Assembly: GCA_015680685.1 (NCBI GenBank)
Contig: MNCI01012713.1
Coordinates: 614,743-678,742 of the forward strand
From: Gnetum montanum
Lineage: Eukaryota > Streptophyta > Gnetopsida > Gnetales > Gnetaceae
Length of the DNA: 64,000 nucleotides
Reading direction: 5' to 3'
Shown here: positions 12,301 to 24,300 of the stretch, piece after piece
Layout: every line of letters starts with the position of its first letter
Numbering within the stretch: the first letter of the stretch is position 1
Notes under the pieces: generated by a model
What the model was told of the DNA's origin: nothing
Databases searched by the model: none
Seen by the model: the letters and a program-made list of their open reading frames with translations, nothing else
Made by a program: the position numbers and the translations under genes

Positions 12301-15300
12301 ACAGTTGGCAAAACAATTTTTTTGGCTTGCTGAAAAGGTCTGCAAACATTCAGGAAAAAGTCAGTTGAAAAAGTTGCATGTTTTAAAAGAAATATTTCAG
12401 AGGTTTTATATTACACATCATATAAATATATAGAATAAACATAGACAACACAATTAAAGACAAACTACAAAGCGTATTAACATAAAACATAATCAACATT
12501 TAAAGTTACAAACTATGTTACTATACACTTAAATACTATTAAAGTTCAGTATCCAAATGCTTCTTGAATTGTTTCTTCAGTATCCACCCTAATAGCAACA
12601 AAGGCTTTTGCATCTTGCTCCATTTCTAAATATTCATTCATGATTATTACAGGCTCTTTTTCTAAATTTACATCAAAAGACATATCAGCTCCTTTTAGCC
12701 ATGTCAAGGAATGCCATTATCATCATTATCACTTACTGTTAGAGGCATCATATTCTACAAGATCAGCTGAAAAATCTTCTTAGTCATTAATTTGTACATT
12801 ATAAGAGCTTTGAGACATAGAAGTAGAAGAGAATTTTTGTTAACTAATTGTTATCAAAATTTTTAACTTTAATTAAGTTTGAGGAATTCTGAATTTAATT
12901 TTTTTTCAACTGACATAAGTTATAAATATTTTTTTATATTTAAAAGACTTTTTTGAAAAAGTCACACCGAATTGGTGACTTTTTCTTGATGAAATATTCA
13001 GTGACTTTTTCCTAAGTGGCAAAAAATTGCCAACTTTTTAATAACTGCTTCATTGTTTCAATATGCGGAATAGAATTCTCAATATTGTACAAAGTGAAGA
13101 GCTGGAAATAACCTTTTTAGAGACTTTGTATGCAGCATGAGTCGACGTATCTCAAATGCCTCTTCATCCTAAATTCTTTACTCTTTAGACTCATCCCAGT
13201 AATCTTTTTTAACATATCCCACATGTTACAGTTTTTATAACATGTAAGAATACAAATTTTATTAAAAATAAAACATCAGAGTAGCCTTAAATCTATCAAT
13301 ACTGCATATGTTGGAGCAGATAGCAATGCCAACATTATTAGCTGCAAGACTTTGATAGAAGTTTCTAGGTGATTGGAGAATTTGTCCAATTTCAATGAAC
13401 CTTCAGTTAGAATGTAAGTAATCACATGTTTAAACTGAGATGAAGAGTAATGGGATTTGTAACTTAAGCATTTGCCTTATATTGGTGAGGGTTCGAGACA
13501 TATTTTTAGTTCCTCACTTTCCCTTATGACTTTAGATGTGTGGTTGGTTTTATTTTCATTGCACTAATATGTTTTATCTGTTATTGTTAATGTTCCCTAA
13601 TAGTAGTATCAAAGGTTTTATTACAGCTGAGTGTTTGCACTGATAAGCAATAGGCTCACATGTAGTGGTGAGGTGATATTTGTATGTGATGTGTGTGACA
13701 GGTATAGCGATGATAATAATGAATGACATGGTCTTCAGATTTTGTGAGAAAGGGTTTTGGCATGTAGAGCAGTTCATTACTAATGTAATATAGTTTCAAG
13801 GGTTTTGACATCATCCACCATAAAATTATGCTGTCGCAGTTGGCAACAAATAGGATTGTCACTATGGTTGTAGGCAATGAAAGTAGGACCTACAATGGAG
13901 GAAAAGGGTGTATGTTGGTATTAGGGATCACAAATGACACTGGTGATCCATGGTTTCTTAGGAGTAGGACAAGTTTCTCCTGTGCAAGATGGATTATGCT
14001 TGCAGGGATTTGTTGTTGTTTATACAATATGGGTTTCTCTTGCAGGTTTGTTAGTTCACAAGATGAGTTTCTCCTATCTTTTGTTGTGTTAAATGTCGGA
14101 TTATGTTTGTAGGGTTGATTGCTATTTAAGCAAAATGAGTTGTTCTTGCTGGTTCATTACTATTTTCAAAATGGGTTTCTCTTGTGGGTATTTTACTATT
14201 TTATAGAATAGATAATTCTTGTGGGTATGTGGCTGTTTTCACAAAATGGGTTACTTTTGTGGTTTCATTGCAAGTTCATTGTTATTTTGTAAGATGGATT
14301 GTCTTTGCTAGTCTGTTGCCAAGATGTATTGTTGTGCATTTATAGAAATGTGGCATGAAATTGAATTCTGCACATGTTCTGAGGGAATTTGGTTAATGAT
14401 GTTTATTCTCAAGTTTGTCCCTGATGTTGGCATTGAGTGGGTGATGTAGGAGTAGATAGCAATGCCAACATTATTAAACACCAGACTTTCCTAGAAATTT
14501 TATGGTGATCGAAGAATATGTCCAGGTTCAATGATAACAAACTCTTAAGATATTGGTTGACAAATCAACATTTTAACAATTGAGCTACCATCTCATCAGC
14601 TAAATGATCTACATGATCTTGAGGTTACACGGTTTCATTTCATTTTTCAAACTAATATAATGATTCCACTTCCAAAGTGCTATTAATAAATATGATGTAT
14701 TGTTTAGTGTGTATGAGTCATTCACATCTTTGAATACCCTTGTTTGCTTGCAGGACATGTTTTGATATAAAATATTCATTTAAAAATATTTTCTATTTTC
14801 ATGGGATGCTTATTGGCATTGCTGAACTATTTCCAGAAAAGAAACCGCTTGAAACATCTTATTTCTTTTGGGTCCAGGATGTTGGTTTGCAAAATTCATT
14901 CTTTTACACAACTAATGAAGTCTGTTTGCAAGTGACTGATACCATGGCCTGCAAACATTTGCAATGGCATATATCTTCATTTTGGTAATAGTAATATAAG
15001 GAGTTGCTTAGTTGTATGCCAATGCCAATGGGGTAGATAAAGTCCTAAATTCGTCGGTTTCGACATTTTAACTACCCTAGAAAATGAGGCCTTGTGACTG
15101 AATTTTTCAATACACATGCTTATTTGTGATGTTAATGATGTAACCCAGAAATTTTTTTCCCAGGTGCTTATTTTTTATACAGATTGTAAAGGGAAAATGT
15201 GGACTTTAAACTGATAACTTTTGATTTAGAAAAAAAAGAGTAACCGATAACTTGGTTGTAACATTTTGAAATTGGAGTTGTTTTGACTCTGTTAAGTTTG

Positions 15301-18300
15301 CAGGCTTTGCATGAACAGCTATGGCAGTCTCTGTCCTTTTTTAACAACCTTCCTCTATATTTGCATTTATTAAAAAAAAATAAATTCACATTATTTACAT
15401 TGATTGCATGTGTTTATTTAGCTGCAATGTTATATTTTTATTCTGTTCTACCTTAATATTAAAATATTTTTAAGTTCATTGTCTAGGTATTTAAATTTCT
15501 TGGTAACTTGTTCAGGGTCAAGCTTGCGCATGGATTGCTCTCAGGACAATATTCCACACCTATTCTTGAGGTAATATTTTCATCTCTGTCTTCTTCTATC
15601 CTACTGCACTAGTGCTTTTCTTCTAAAATCTTGTATTTATCCATACTGATTTGTTTTTGTTTATTCAGTTTGGGAAACAGGGAGAAGTTGATGCCACAAA
15701 ATCAAATCTTGTAAGCTTTTAAGCTTTCAACGTGATAGTTCTAGTTAGCATATATGTAGATATTTAGAACCTTGAAGTCGTCTTAATGCTGTAATAGTTC
15801 TTGTCTGTAACGTTGTTTAAACATTTAACTTTGTTGACTTACTTTACAGTGGACTCTCTGGTAGACTACATGCCCTAGGCATTACTGGGAAGTGCTTCAG
15901 AATTAGGATATTAGGTTAATAGCTGTTGATCTCTAAACAGCTCTGGATCATTGTGCAGTGCTACGCGTTACATATATAGATTTTCTTTATATGTTTCCTC
16001 AATTTTAAAATTGCCAGTTAAATGCGTCAATGGTAGTGGCATGCTTAATTCAATGCCTGTAGAGTGCATCAACAAATTTTAAGGGTGCTCACTGCTAGTC
16101 ATCAAACTACCACCTCAACCTGCAAGGATGCTTGGCTTTAATGCATTGGGACTACAAAAGTATAAATATAAAATAAGTACAGCAGGAAAGGGAATCTTAC
16201 CAAATGTGAAGTGTTCAAGAATCCTGAGAACTTTAAGAAGTTGACCGGAAAGGAAATTAATTTAAAAATAAATCAACTGATTATGCTGAGATATAATGAT
16301 GTTATTTGAACTGTAAATAAAATTTCCGGGGTCTGACATCCCCTCAACAATGAAAGATTGTATGTCACAAGAATTCAAGATGTTCTTTTAACAAAAAGGA
16401 ATATAAGAAATGGTTAACTCCCCTATACAGTCCACAGCAAAATAGAGTAACCAAAAATTTTCAACCAGAGAGAGAGAGAGAGAGACCGAAAGAAAGAATT
16501 GTAGTTTAGTCTTTTTTTTTTGACCCCCTACCATGCACCGCCATGTAGGGGAGAAAAACCCCCTTGAAACAAGGAAGTAGAGAAGCCCAGATGGGCCAAG
16601 CCCCAGACTCACATCCCAACAAGCCACAGAGAAGCCCAAGCTAGAAAGGGCACAGAAACCGCAAAGACCCATAGCATGCCCCAAAGTGCAACAGAAACAA
16701 GGTTGAATCAACCAAAAACAGGTCAAGCGGTACTCAAAGAACCTGCAAAGAGAGACAGAACTGGAAAGAGAAACAGAAAAGAGATAGCCCAGCATCAGAG
16801 GGGCCTAGAAGCCCCCCACCACATGAGGAACCCTAAAGGTGTCTCGACAGCCTTGTACAGGGGCATATGGCCAGTTCTTGCGTGTGAATGGCATCAAGGA
16901 TGACCTGATGATGCTTAGTCACCACGAACGCCGCAGCCTGTTGAAAATCTTTGTATTTTTCCTTTTTGTGCATGCTTTCCAACTCATCGCTGGTCCTGTT
17001 AGGATGAAGCTTGGTCATGGTCCTCCTGATGTATCTGCGAAGAGTAGGCCAGGCGGTGTTATGGTTAATGTGCATAATGACATATCGGCATTTTCCTTCT
17101 TCAAGCCAACTGCGGGTGTTGGCCTCATGGCTTGGTTTTGGCGATGTTGTAGTTGCTCTTCCTTAAGCCTGTCTTTTTCCTTTTGTTCCAGCTCTGCGGC
17201 CTTGCGCTTGTGTTCCTCACGCTGCAGCTCTTCCCTGATCTGGCTGTGCAGATCATCTTCAAGTTCATTTCTGATGGCTGCCTCATGCCGGTCGCTTTGC
17301 GACTGCTCTTCCTTTGCCATCTCTTTACAGTGTAGTTCTTCCTTCTCTGCCAGGTGCTAGTATTCTTGTTCATGTGCTTGCCACTTGGCCTCCCACAGGG
17401 CCCAATCCTTTGCCCGGGCCCTAGTAGCCACTTCTTCAGTGTCTCTTGCCAGGTTGGCTTCAAAGTTGTCTTGTAGCTTGACGGAGATTTTCAGCATGCA
17501 CTAGGGATGTGTCAGGGGAGGAAGGCCCCGAACCAGACACCCCAGGCATGCTGCACATGCCTCGTCCCGCAGAACCTCTGCCATGTCAGACGCTGGCATA
17601 TCCACCAATGGGCACTGCCGTCCATTGACCGCCATGCATGGCATGCAATTGTAGTTTAGTTTAAATGACATGATGCATATTAGATACCAATATTGTCTAT
17701 TCAAAAAAAATTTGGAGTTTTGTTGTAGATGACTGTTTACATCCTGAATAGGTGCTTGACAAGGGTGAGAAGGTTTAGGTGTGCTAAAGAATTGTGGTAT
17801 AGAATAAAACCTTATCTTAAAATCATTGGATGCATTGCATGCAATTATAAGAGAGTAAGATCGAAAGAAAAACCTCAAGCTGGAGGAGTTGTTGGTTATG
17901 CTTAAGAAAGACATACAAAAATAGGGACATTAAAAACCAAGAAGTAGTGGTGTCAAGAGATTTAATGCTTGATCTACCAATGTTAGGTATACAATGCAAC
18001 ACTCAATTCTCTCTTATTATGCCAATAGTGCATAATGATGATATCAATGAAGAACTTTGTTTTATAAGATATGGATTTAAGAAATCCACAATGGTATGGT
18101 ATTAACTATTAAAGGAAATCTATGCTCACACTGGGAGACTTTCCAGAATTAAAACGCTATTGAGATATGTACTTGTAACATGAAAGGGCAGTTAGGTCAG
18201 ATCTTGTTAGATGCAAACTTCCTTGATTCAGATGCATTGCTGATCACAAAGAAGGGTTTACAAAAACCTCACCAGGAAAAGGAAATGATTGTACAGTATG

Positions 18301-21300
18301 GAATGTTTTTAAAAAGAGTTGTTTGGAAAGAAGTTGTGAGACCTCAAGTAGGAAATCTATATAAAACATACAGTTATTTATTGCAAAATTAATGTAATAT
18401 GATTGGTAGTGGAGACATCTATTAATTCTAAGAAACATTTGAGCCAACAATGTGACTGGTTACCTTCTGTTAAAACATTGTCATTTCAAGACAATGGATG
18501 TTTATACTCAAATTGACGTCAAGTTTGGCTTTCGGTAGAGAAAATTAGTTGAAGAATTATACATTGAACCTTTAGATAGTTATGAATGTCAGGATAAGGA
18601 CTATACGGATTAAAGCAACCACATCTTACCCAGTAAACCTTTAGATAGGTTGGATAGCTTTGGCAAAAAAATAGGCATTAACCAAATACTACAAAAGTCT
18701 TCTGAATTTTAAAATATGTTTAAGGTACTAAGGAGCATGGCTTGTGGTTTTCCAACACTGCATCTTTTCCATTTTAGGCTTATTAAGATGCAGATTGAGA
18801 TACTGATCAGGAACCAATGCTTTCTTTTACTGAATTTGTTTTTCAGCTGTGTGAAGCAACAATTAGTTGGTGTAGTCAAAAGCGGAGAAAAGTTTCACTA
18901 TCCTTGATGCAAGCTGAGTATAGGGCATTGGGTGACAAGATCAAGGAACTAGGATGAATTCCACAAGTGCTAGAATAATTTCAGATTGTGATTTTGAAGT
19001 CTGTAGTTGTCCATTGTGATAATCAAGCTGCCATAAAGATCATAGAAAATCCTGTTAAGCTTAATGTTGGAGAAAAATTTTAGGATGATGGACTATTGGT
19101 TAAATACATTAAAACTATGGAGCAAAATGCTGATGGACATAGTTGCTATTGTCCAGTGAATTGAGAGTTTTTAGTTTCATAGAATAATCTTTTCTTGCTT
19201 CATGCTATATTGTTGCTTGTTCAAAAATTTACTTTTCTATCGTTTGGAATAAAGTGCTTTGCACAATTCGAGCTCTGTTAGATTTAGGAGATATAACATA
19301 GATTACAATCAATAGATCAATTGTAGAAGTTAGGATTGACATACTTTTGATGAATTATGATACTGATGTTGGCCTTGTTGAAGAAAGATCTTGAATTATA
19401 CATGAATCTTCCATGCATCTTTTGCCCAGCTCAAACTCTGCGGTCTTAAGAAAATGGTTTAAGGTTTTCTTTTAAGATGAAAAATTTTGTACATGTTAGC
19501 AAGCGTAGTGTCCCTCTATCACACCATAGGTAGATGTTAGAATGGGTTCATGATTTTCTTGAAAAATTGGTCATCCGAAATATCAATATCAAAGCGAAGA
19601 AAAATGCAAACCTGAGACATTTTTGAATGCTTCTTCAGTAGAAATTTTCTTTCTAAATTTGGAGGAGTATCCTTTCCCTTCCAGGTAGATGAGGGCATAA
19701 CAATTTTCACAAAAAAAAAAGACATCTATTATTTATTTGAATTTTTAAAAACAGGATATCTATTTTTTATTTGAATTTTTCAAAATTTTCATGTAAATAA
19801 ATACCATGATTTACTGACTGGAAAGTTTGATTTTTAAATTTTTATTGCCAAGAAGTTTGAACTTTTTGGTGTAATAGCTTTTGTAAATTGTTGTGTTCAT
19901 CGTACTTAGATTCCTATTTTTCTGGTTAGGTTCAAGCTGGTATACCTCCTAGAATGTTCAAGATTCTTATTGGAAGTGGTCATCCAGAATTCTCAAGCCC
20001 AAGGCAGCAGGTGTTACAATTTTGGTTTCGATTTTAAATACATTATATATAAACGTGTATACATGATACAATTGGTTTTTATTTCCAAGAAAAGGGTGTA
20101 CAACTTCCATTTTTTTTAAAAAAATTGTAATTCTGTGACAATGTTTCTATGATTGCTGTCATTGAATCGATGCCTTATGTTTCTTGTCAACAAGGCTAAT
20201 TTTAAGCTTATTAATTGAATGGATTTGATATCTACCAAGTTTGGGTATGCATCTCCTTGGGGTTTTATATTGTCTGAAAAAGAGAGTGTAGGTGCTATAG
20301 TCAACCTCCTTTTATTATCAGTTGAGCACCTGTTAATGGATAGTGCAAGCCCAACCCTTATCCTTAGAGTTGAAAGGAATAAAACACATTCAAGTGTTAT
20401 TTAATAGTAATGGTACAATTCACAGGTTCTGAATAATTTTACGGATAATAATAAAATGCATATTCCAATAGACATGTCCAAGTAACTAGGAAGAGAAATA
20501 ACACCAAGACAAGGAATCCCAACTAATCTATCATCTGGAAATTCGTTTGACCACTAGCATGGCCTGCAACATCTGTATATAAAATATGTAGGGGGTTTGA
20601 CCACCATGTAAGGGAAGGTACATTAATATATTTTTCCTCCGGAGCCTCAAGCAACTAGAACTTACGAGGTATAATTAAAGGGTTGTTATACCTTTTAGAT
20701 AGTTACGTCCTTTCATGGATCATCATAATCTTCCATAACTATGTTATATGTAGGTTGAGAAACTAATGATTTTTCTTTACTTAACGAGTATATTCTTATA
20801 GGATAGACAAATGAATTCTAAAATGTACCAAGCTTGACCACCATGGTAGATTAACATGGTTCCATGGTTCTAAACTTTTGAAATGTTCATTATCGAATTT
20901 TTCCAGCCTCGCATGCTTTCACATTGAGAGAAATGTAGGTATGAACAAAGGACCATTTAACAATGAATTATGACCTGACAACTCTCTTAACAAATTCCCT
21001 AAGAAATTGATCTTGAAAATGTTCAACAAAATAGAACATGTGCACTTTACTTTCCATCATACAAATGACACAAATAATCATCAATATGTATAATATTTTT
21101 TGCATATTACTGAGTGCTCAATGTACCTTTGGTTCATCCAGCTGTCACACACCAAGTACCTTTAACCCTATAGCATCTTGTAACCCACATAAGAAGAACA
21201 TTGAGGTTGGATAAAATGGTGAAGGCTAACACCATCAGGCATCTTCAAAGGCTAAGCCCTTGTAGCCCACACAAGAGAGCACTACCTTCGATAGAATGAT

Positions 21301-24300
21301 AGGGGGCATTCATTAATAATGTTCACAAAACATTAAATGAATCAAATGAAATTAGTGAAAATAGAATCCATGGTTTATTTTAGCCTTTCTTTAGAATTTT
21401 TAAATGTCATGTCCGGCAACCTCATCCCAAGAGTGATGAGGTTTAGCCTATCCCAAGAGCCAGATGGTTTTCTGAATCAAATGAATAGACAACAAAATGA
21501 AAAATACCAAGATTGAAAGTGTTTTTATATCCAGATTAGAAATTGGGGTCACTTCATCATGTTCTATACTAGTTCTGTACTATGTGACTTTTTTTTATTG
21601 GTAAATCACTACAATGTTTGAGGGTGTCGTGTTAATGTGCTAATAACTCTTTTTAGTTTATTTTCACTAAGAGGCCTTTTTAGTATCACATTTTGATCAA
21701 CCATTTTGTATGTGTTGTTGAAAGATTAAATATATATATACGTTAGGCTTAAGTCTCATAAATAAGGAAGTTATCTATATGTCATGGCAAGGGAAAATTT
21801 TAATAATAGATTAGAGGACTTAATGAAATAAATATGGATGATGATTAACAGATTTTTTTTGTATGAATGCTTTTGAAGGGGGTAATCTTCTTGCTGTGCG
21901 TTCCTCCGCAATTGCTCATGTGGAAATCAACATTTTGTTATACAGAAGTCTTTATAAGATATAGCAAAAAGCTCGGTATGGATTGGTGAAACACATGATA
22001 TTGATAAAATTCAAAGTGCATTGCTATGACATGTAATCTTTAAGTGTTGGAAGGAAAGAAACACATGTTATGGACTGAACGGAATTTTCTTATGTCATAG
22101 AGCGGAGCAGTTTAAACCTGCTGTAATTACCTGTTAATGCTGCCCGAATAGTGTACCAGTACTGGGTAAAAAAAAAAAAAAAAACTATTCCAGATAAAAA
22201 TAGTAATTCAGATCGGGAGGAAGAAAAAGGTTAAAAAATGAAAAAAAGAAAAGATTATTCCGTGTAAACAACAGTTCAGATTGGAAGAAAGGAAAAGGCA
22301 AGCAAATCATAAGTACCTGTACCAAATAAAAGCAATAATTCAGATTGAGAAGAACATGAAAGGAAAAAAATATTGATTGGAATCATTCGGATGGAAGAGG
22401 AAGAATGGAAAAAATATTAATTTGGATGGAGAGGAAAAATATTATTTCAGATCGAGAATTCACATTATTTGGATCGAGAGGAAGAAAGGAAAATATATTG
22501 CAAATTCAAAAAAGTTTAAACTCAACCTTTATTTGGAAACTTAATGGCTTTACCATAAAATCATCATTCTATGATGACACTATTGTTTTTAATCATATTG
22601 GTTGGTTTTAGTGATGCCTAGGTAGTGGTGGGACTATCAAAAAATAATGACGTTTTTTTTTTGAGAAAATTTTGCATAAAATTAACATTAAATTATATAT
22701 AGTACAAAAAGAGATATCAGGGGGTAAACCTGCATGGCACGTTACGGATTGACAAAACTGGGGTGTTGGCCCACCAAAAAAAAAAAAGTTAATGTGCCCC
22801 ACGTTCAGGGAACACCCCAAACCCCACGTTCAGGGAACACCCCAAATTAACCCACGGAGAAACCAAACGTGGGTCCCTTGGACCGACCTAAAAATAGAGA
22901 GATTCAACCCATAGAAATCCTTACCATTGGCCTAGCTCCTTGGACCAGCCTAACCTATCGTAGAGACATACAAACATAAAGAATAGAACCAAAAAAGAGA
23001 TAGCAAAGCCCCTTGCCCCTTGCCCCCCAAAGTTGATGGGGCATATGACCACACCTACAGTTAGGCCTCAGTTGGGCATGCAACATATCCAGTTGCGCAT
23101 GATGCTCCTCAGTATCAACAAACACAGTCTCTTGTTGAAAAACTTTGAAGGCTTTTGCCTTTCTGGCTTGGATAGCCATTGACCCCACCTCATTAGGGTG
23201 TAATTTCGCTGAAGCTAGCCGGATATGTCGACACAGCTCCTGCTAGGTCACATTTTGGTTAAATTTGCATGTAGGCATAAGAGCATTTTCACTGTCGCAG
23301 CTAGACAATGGTATTTTGCTCATGGGCCCAATTCAGTTGTTGTTGCCTCTCTTCATCTTTCCAATGCTTACTTGCTCTTTGTTCCTTGGCTTCCCGCTCC
23401 ATCGCTTGTTGCCACAACATGTTCTGTTGCAACTCCTCCTTTAGATCTTGTTGGAGTTGGTCTTCTAGCTCTGCCTTTGTCGATGCCTTAGCTGCAGCGT
23501 GCTATCGACGAAGCTCATCCACGTCTTCTCGGTGTTGACGTTGCATGTCATCCAGCTGCTGCTGGAAAAAGTCTTCTCTAGCGGCCGACTTCGCCTCCAA
23601 CAGATGGTGTTCTTTGGTGCATGCCTCCAGCACACCCTCCTAGGGTGCCAGTGTGATTTGGGCTTGTAGCCCCATTGAACATGCTCCTGGCTCAGTAATC
23701 TTTGCCATAGTCACTAGCCCACTTGAGCCCTTGAGTGCGAGAACCACATAATCAGGCGAAATTTCCTCCGCTTCCACATTCACCGGTTTCTTTCGTTTGT
23801 AGTAGATAGAGTGGCGAAAACTTCCCACATCATGCATCATGGGGGTCGGTCTCGCAGCCCTCCACAAAGGAAAGATCAAACCCGAGTGCCTTCTTGGCTT
23901 CCAGCGCCTTAAAGATGCCAGAAAAACCTTGGTAGATTAACTTGCAGTCCCAGGTGAAGGCACTTGAGCAAAGCAAAATGTGCATCTTGTACCTTCCAAC
24001 TATTGCCCGTTTGGACAAGGAAGCGCTCAACTAAATCTACGGCAAGTTGCCACAGATCAGAAAGGGGAGATCAAGGCACTTGACCACTAGCAGTTCACAA
24101 CATAGGGGCGACAAAGAAACTCTGAGTGTCTTGAAGTCCTTTTAGCATGGGCGTCACTACCTTGCTAACAATCGGCACACTCAAAGCCCCAACCAATGCT
24201 TCTTCTGTGAGATCAATCTTGATCCCATGGAACACGGTAGAATTATGTTGCCAATTGGTGAAAAATTCACCATATGCTAGTGCTGGATCCCCCATTAGTG

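Larger units (their letters stand above)
11662..15515 (+). other. 3.85-kb UBP14 intron
   Basis: Contains an inverted-repeat-bounded stretch (12352-13013) and an element with repeated ends (13309-14539). The open stretches here (for example 13828-14112) lack recognisable domains. I see nothing further in 14540-15510. Confidence 0.8.
15711..19929 (+). other. 4.2-kb UBP14 intron
   Basis: Contains an (AG)n tract (16467-16485), a truncated L1 LINE (16511-17646) and plus-strand Copia remains (about 18480-19140). Nothing recognised in 15711-16460 or 19200-19929. Confidence 0.85.

Noticed and set aside
13490-13499. GGTTCGAGAC B-box-like sequence
   Set aside because: No convincing A box at the right distance; not enough for a SINE or tRNA call.
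16839-17360. 173-codon plus-strand open reading frame with Cys/Ser-rich end
   Set aside because: Antisense to the coiled-coil module of the LINE; the TSD and poly-A tract fix the minus strand as sense.
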